NCBI GenBank assembly: GCA_963575745.1
Contig: CAUYUJ010002096.1
Location: forward strand, 30,001 to 62,689
Reading direction: 5' to 3'
From: Prorocentrum cordatum
Lineage: Eukaryota; Sar; Dinophyceae; Prorocentrales; Prorocentraceae
Length of the DNA: 32,689 nt
A model generated the notes under the pieces. That model did not search any database, was not told the DNA's origin, and was given only the letters and a program-made list of their open reading frames with translations. A program made the position numbers and the translations under genes. This document shows, in pieces, positions 30,966 through 32,689 of the stretch. The first letter of the stretch is position 1; each line of letters opens with the position of its first letter.

Positions 30966-31138
30966 CAGTGGAGACCCATGCCAAGAAACACCCTGCTTGC
31001 CTCCAGGGTGCTCTGGGTTTCTTGTGTTTCGATGGTTTCGCTACGGAGAGCGTGACTTCCCCACACCAAAACTCAATGGACGTCCTGGGGTCTCAGGGCT
31101 GGGTTTCTTGAGGAAGGTTTTTTCTGGTCGAGTTCCTA
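30966..31138 (+). repeat. About 170-bp dispersed repeat (family F), copy 2
   Basis: CAGTGGAGACCCATGCCAAG, AAACACCCTGCTTGCC, TCCAGGGTGCTCTGGGTTTC, then GGGCTGGGTTTCTTGAGG and GGTCGAG. It aligns with 20992-21164. Both copies are followed 35-50 bp later by a TCC tract. Confidence 0.87.
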
Positions 31139-31187
31139 ATGGTCTTGGGCGGTTGCCTCTGTCGAGAGGATAGATAGGGTCGGAGGA

Positions 31188-31265
31188 TTGCTCCTCCTCC
31201 TCCTCCTCCTCCTCCTCCTCCTCCTCCTCCCCCAACTCCAACACCTCCTCCTCCTCCTCCTTCTT
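31188..31265 (+). repeat. TCC microsatellite
   Basis: (CTC)n interrupted by CCCAACTCCAACA, then TCC again. Confidence 0.93.
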
Positions 31266-31439
31266 TCTTCGATCATCGAGTGGTTTTCCCTTTTACTTCT
31301 TTCTTCAGGGGGCGGGCGGACGCCTCCATCCACTTCTCACGCCCTCCTGCTTCGTGTGTCCACCCCGCCTCTTCGACCGGCGGGTCTCCTGGTGGTGGCC
31401 TTCGGCCCATCCCGCGCCACCGTGCCTGGGTTGTGAAGT

Positions 31440-31640
31440 TGTGAGCAAGGGGGCCTCTTGGATGCCTTCGGGGCTCCGGGGAGCTTCTTTTTGGGGCCTC
31501 GTGGGGGCCTCGTGTCACCTTGGGCTGTTGGTCCACAAATGGCAGTTCGAGTTCCACCCTTGGGCCCCCCCTTGGGGGCCCTTCGCAGGAGCCTCCTGGT
31601 CCCCTTTTGGGGGCCTGGAGGGCTCAGCCGTCCGAGCCAG
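31440..31640 (+). repeat. Degenerate GGGGCCTC-type repeats
   Basis: GGGGGCCTCTTGG, TTGGGGCCTCGTGG, GGGGCCTCGTG and CTTGGGGGCCCTTCG units, like those at 3001-3560. Confidence 0.65.
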
Positions 31641-32333
31641 GGTGTATGCAGCGATCTTTGGGCCCATCGCGGGCCCCGTTCAGGATTGGTGCCGTCGTAA
31701 CGTCAGCGTTCTCCTATGACTCGAGTGGGAAATCGACTACACAGCATGGATTTACCCAAGATTGTTTGTTCTCGCAGAATATCGTATGTATAATTGTCGC
31801 ATGTGCGCGAACACGTCAAGCATTCTCCAAAAGTGGGATGATTCAGTCATGTCGTCGATCTCCTGCTCGAGCTATGGCAGGTGTTTTGGCCTACGTCCCC
31901 TCCGGCTCCGGCCCGAAGCCCGCTCCGGCCCGAAGCCCTATCAGTCGCCAGCCGCAAGGTGGCTGCTCGCAAGCGAACGACGCCAATCGCGACGAGGGGA
32001 TCCGCTCAGGCTGGTGACTACCTCGCAGGGGCGTGAAGATGACCGCGCTTCACGCGTCGCGGCCTGGGCGGGAGGTTTGTTCCTCTCCACGCGGGGTCAC
32101 GAGAGCGCCACGACAAGCGCGCTTCTGGCTTCGCGCGGCGTGAAGCACACCCCGGTGACTCGGGGAGCCGGATTGCGAGTGGCCGCGTGCCGCTGCCTGA
32201 TCGTAGAGGGCCTCTGGCGGGGCCGTTGGGGCTTCGTTTGCTGGCGGGCGCAGGGGGCGGGAATGAAGGACCAGCAGTAGAAGTGGTGATCGTGGTTTAG
32301 CCAGTGGTTGCAGTTGTAGTGCTAGTAGTAATA

Positions 32334-32355
32334 TGTCGTGATAGTGGTTGTCGGG

Positions 32356-32424
<69 letters not shown>

Positions 32425-32612
32425 GAGTATTATTATTATTAGTAGTAGTAGTTGCAGTAGTAGTCGTAGTCGTAGTTGTAGTCGTAGAAGTAGAAGTCGT
32501 AGTAGTCGCAGTCGTAGTAGTAGTCGTAGCTGTAGTAGTAGTAGTAATAGTAGTAGTAGCAGTAGTAGTGGTGGTGGTGGTAGTAGTAGTAGTAGCAGTG
32601 ACAGTAGTAACC

Positions 32613-32651
<39 letters not shown>

Positions 32652-32652
32652 A

Positions 32653-32687
<35 letters not shown>

Positions 32688-32689
32688 AT
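32334..32689 (+). repeat. AGT (TAG) microsatellite running off the window
   Basis: Long (AGT)n with CGT, TAT and GGT interruptions, starting weakly near 32290. It is rich in TAG stop codons, so the exon frame cannot continue here. Confidence 0.95.

Larger units (their letters stand above)
30439..32689 (+). other. Intron 17 (at least 2,251 nt, GC donor, 3' end outside)
   Basis: Contents: family B copy 4 (30735-30865), family F copy 2 (30966-31138), TCC microsatellite (31188-31265), degenerate GGGGCCTC repeats (31440-31640), a stretch with an unremarkable open frame of 172 codons (31762-32280) and an AGT microsatellite to the end. No further dynein sequence is seen in any + frame. Confidence 0.8.

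Noticed and set aside
31762-32280. 172-codon open frame near the window end
   Set aside because: No recognisable domain, GC-rich composition, no continuation of dynein, and stop-poor DNA of this kind gives such frames by chance.
1-32689. Dinoflagellate spliced-leader relic or promoter
   Set aside because: I looked for the conserved TTTTGGCTCAAG core and found none. The window is internal to the gene, so no start site is expected.

Overview
The window is an internal piece of one protein-coding gene on the + strand of a eukaryotic nuclear genome, most likely a dinoflagellate. The evidence is an axonemal dynein heavy chain, very high G+C with strong GC3, a gene broken by introns whose donors are almost all GA or GC instead of GT, the strict junction rule AG|G...AG|G, and introns filled with hairpin elements and triplet microsatellites. 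I cannot name the genus. I see no second gene, rRNA, tRNA, spliced-leader sequence, promoter or polyadenylation region, and nothing convincing on the - strand.

The gene is a single-headed inner-arm axonemal dynein heavy chain closest to the DNAH6 type. I built a 17-exon model covering 338-30438, about 3,039 codons. It begins inside the tail and stops between AAA5 and AAA6, so both ends of the protein lie outside the window. Exons 1-3 (338-2361) are tail. Exon 4 (3988-5232) runs from tail into linker. Exon 5 (5532-10052) is one uninterrupted 1,507-codon exon with the end of the linker and AAA1, AAA2, AAA3 and the start of AAA4. Exons 6-7 finish AAA4 and enter the stalk. Exon 8 (12872-13777) is the stalk coiled coil with the microtubule-binding tip. 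Exons 9-13 are AAA5. Exon 14 ends AAA5, and exons 15-17 start the AAA5-AAA6 connection. From exon 11 on, exons are only 54-93 nt, every one a whole number of codons, in introns of up to 5.3 kb.

Of 17 donors in the model, 8 are GA, 8 GC and 1 GT. Every donor follows AG in the exon, and all 16 acceptors seen in full are AG followed by exonic G. The two ends of each intron therefore share a short direct repeat, from AGG up to an 11-bp repeat around intron 3. Several introns consist largely of a hairpin or terminal-inverted-repeat element centred on the intron: intron 5 is a 111-nt near-palindrome and intron 9 has about 42-nt inverted ends. This fits introner elements, meaning intron gain by MITE-like insertions that recycle the duplicated target as splice sites.

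At least ten repeat families occur in the introns, several in 2-4 copies. These include a 165-bp family at 1967, 11065, 18098 and 28276 (two copies bracketed by 29-31-bp direct repeats), a GC-rich palindromic family at 5263, 10925, 13988 and 30735, and a 178-bp family at 15132 and 17728. Every multi-copy family I could align by eye has all copies in the same orientation as the gene. The rest of the intronic DNA is GGA/TCC, CATAG, CCCG, GAT and AGT microsatellite, degenerate GGGGCC-rich tandem repeat, a 138-bp tandem array (19781-20167) and an 80-bp satellite-like array with a perfect 193-bp duplication (26392-26777).
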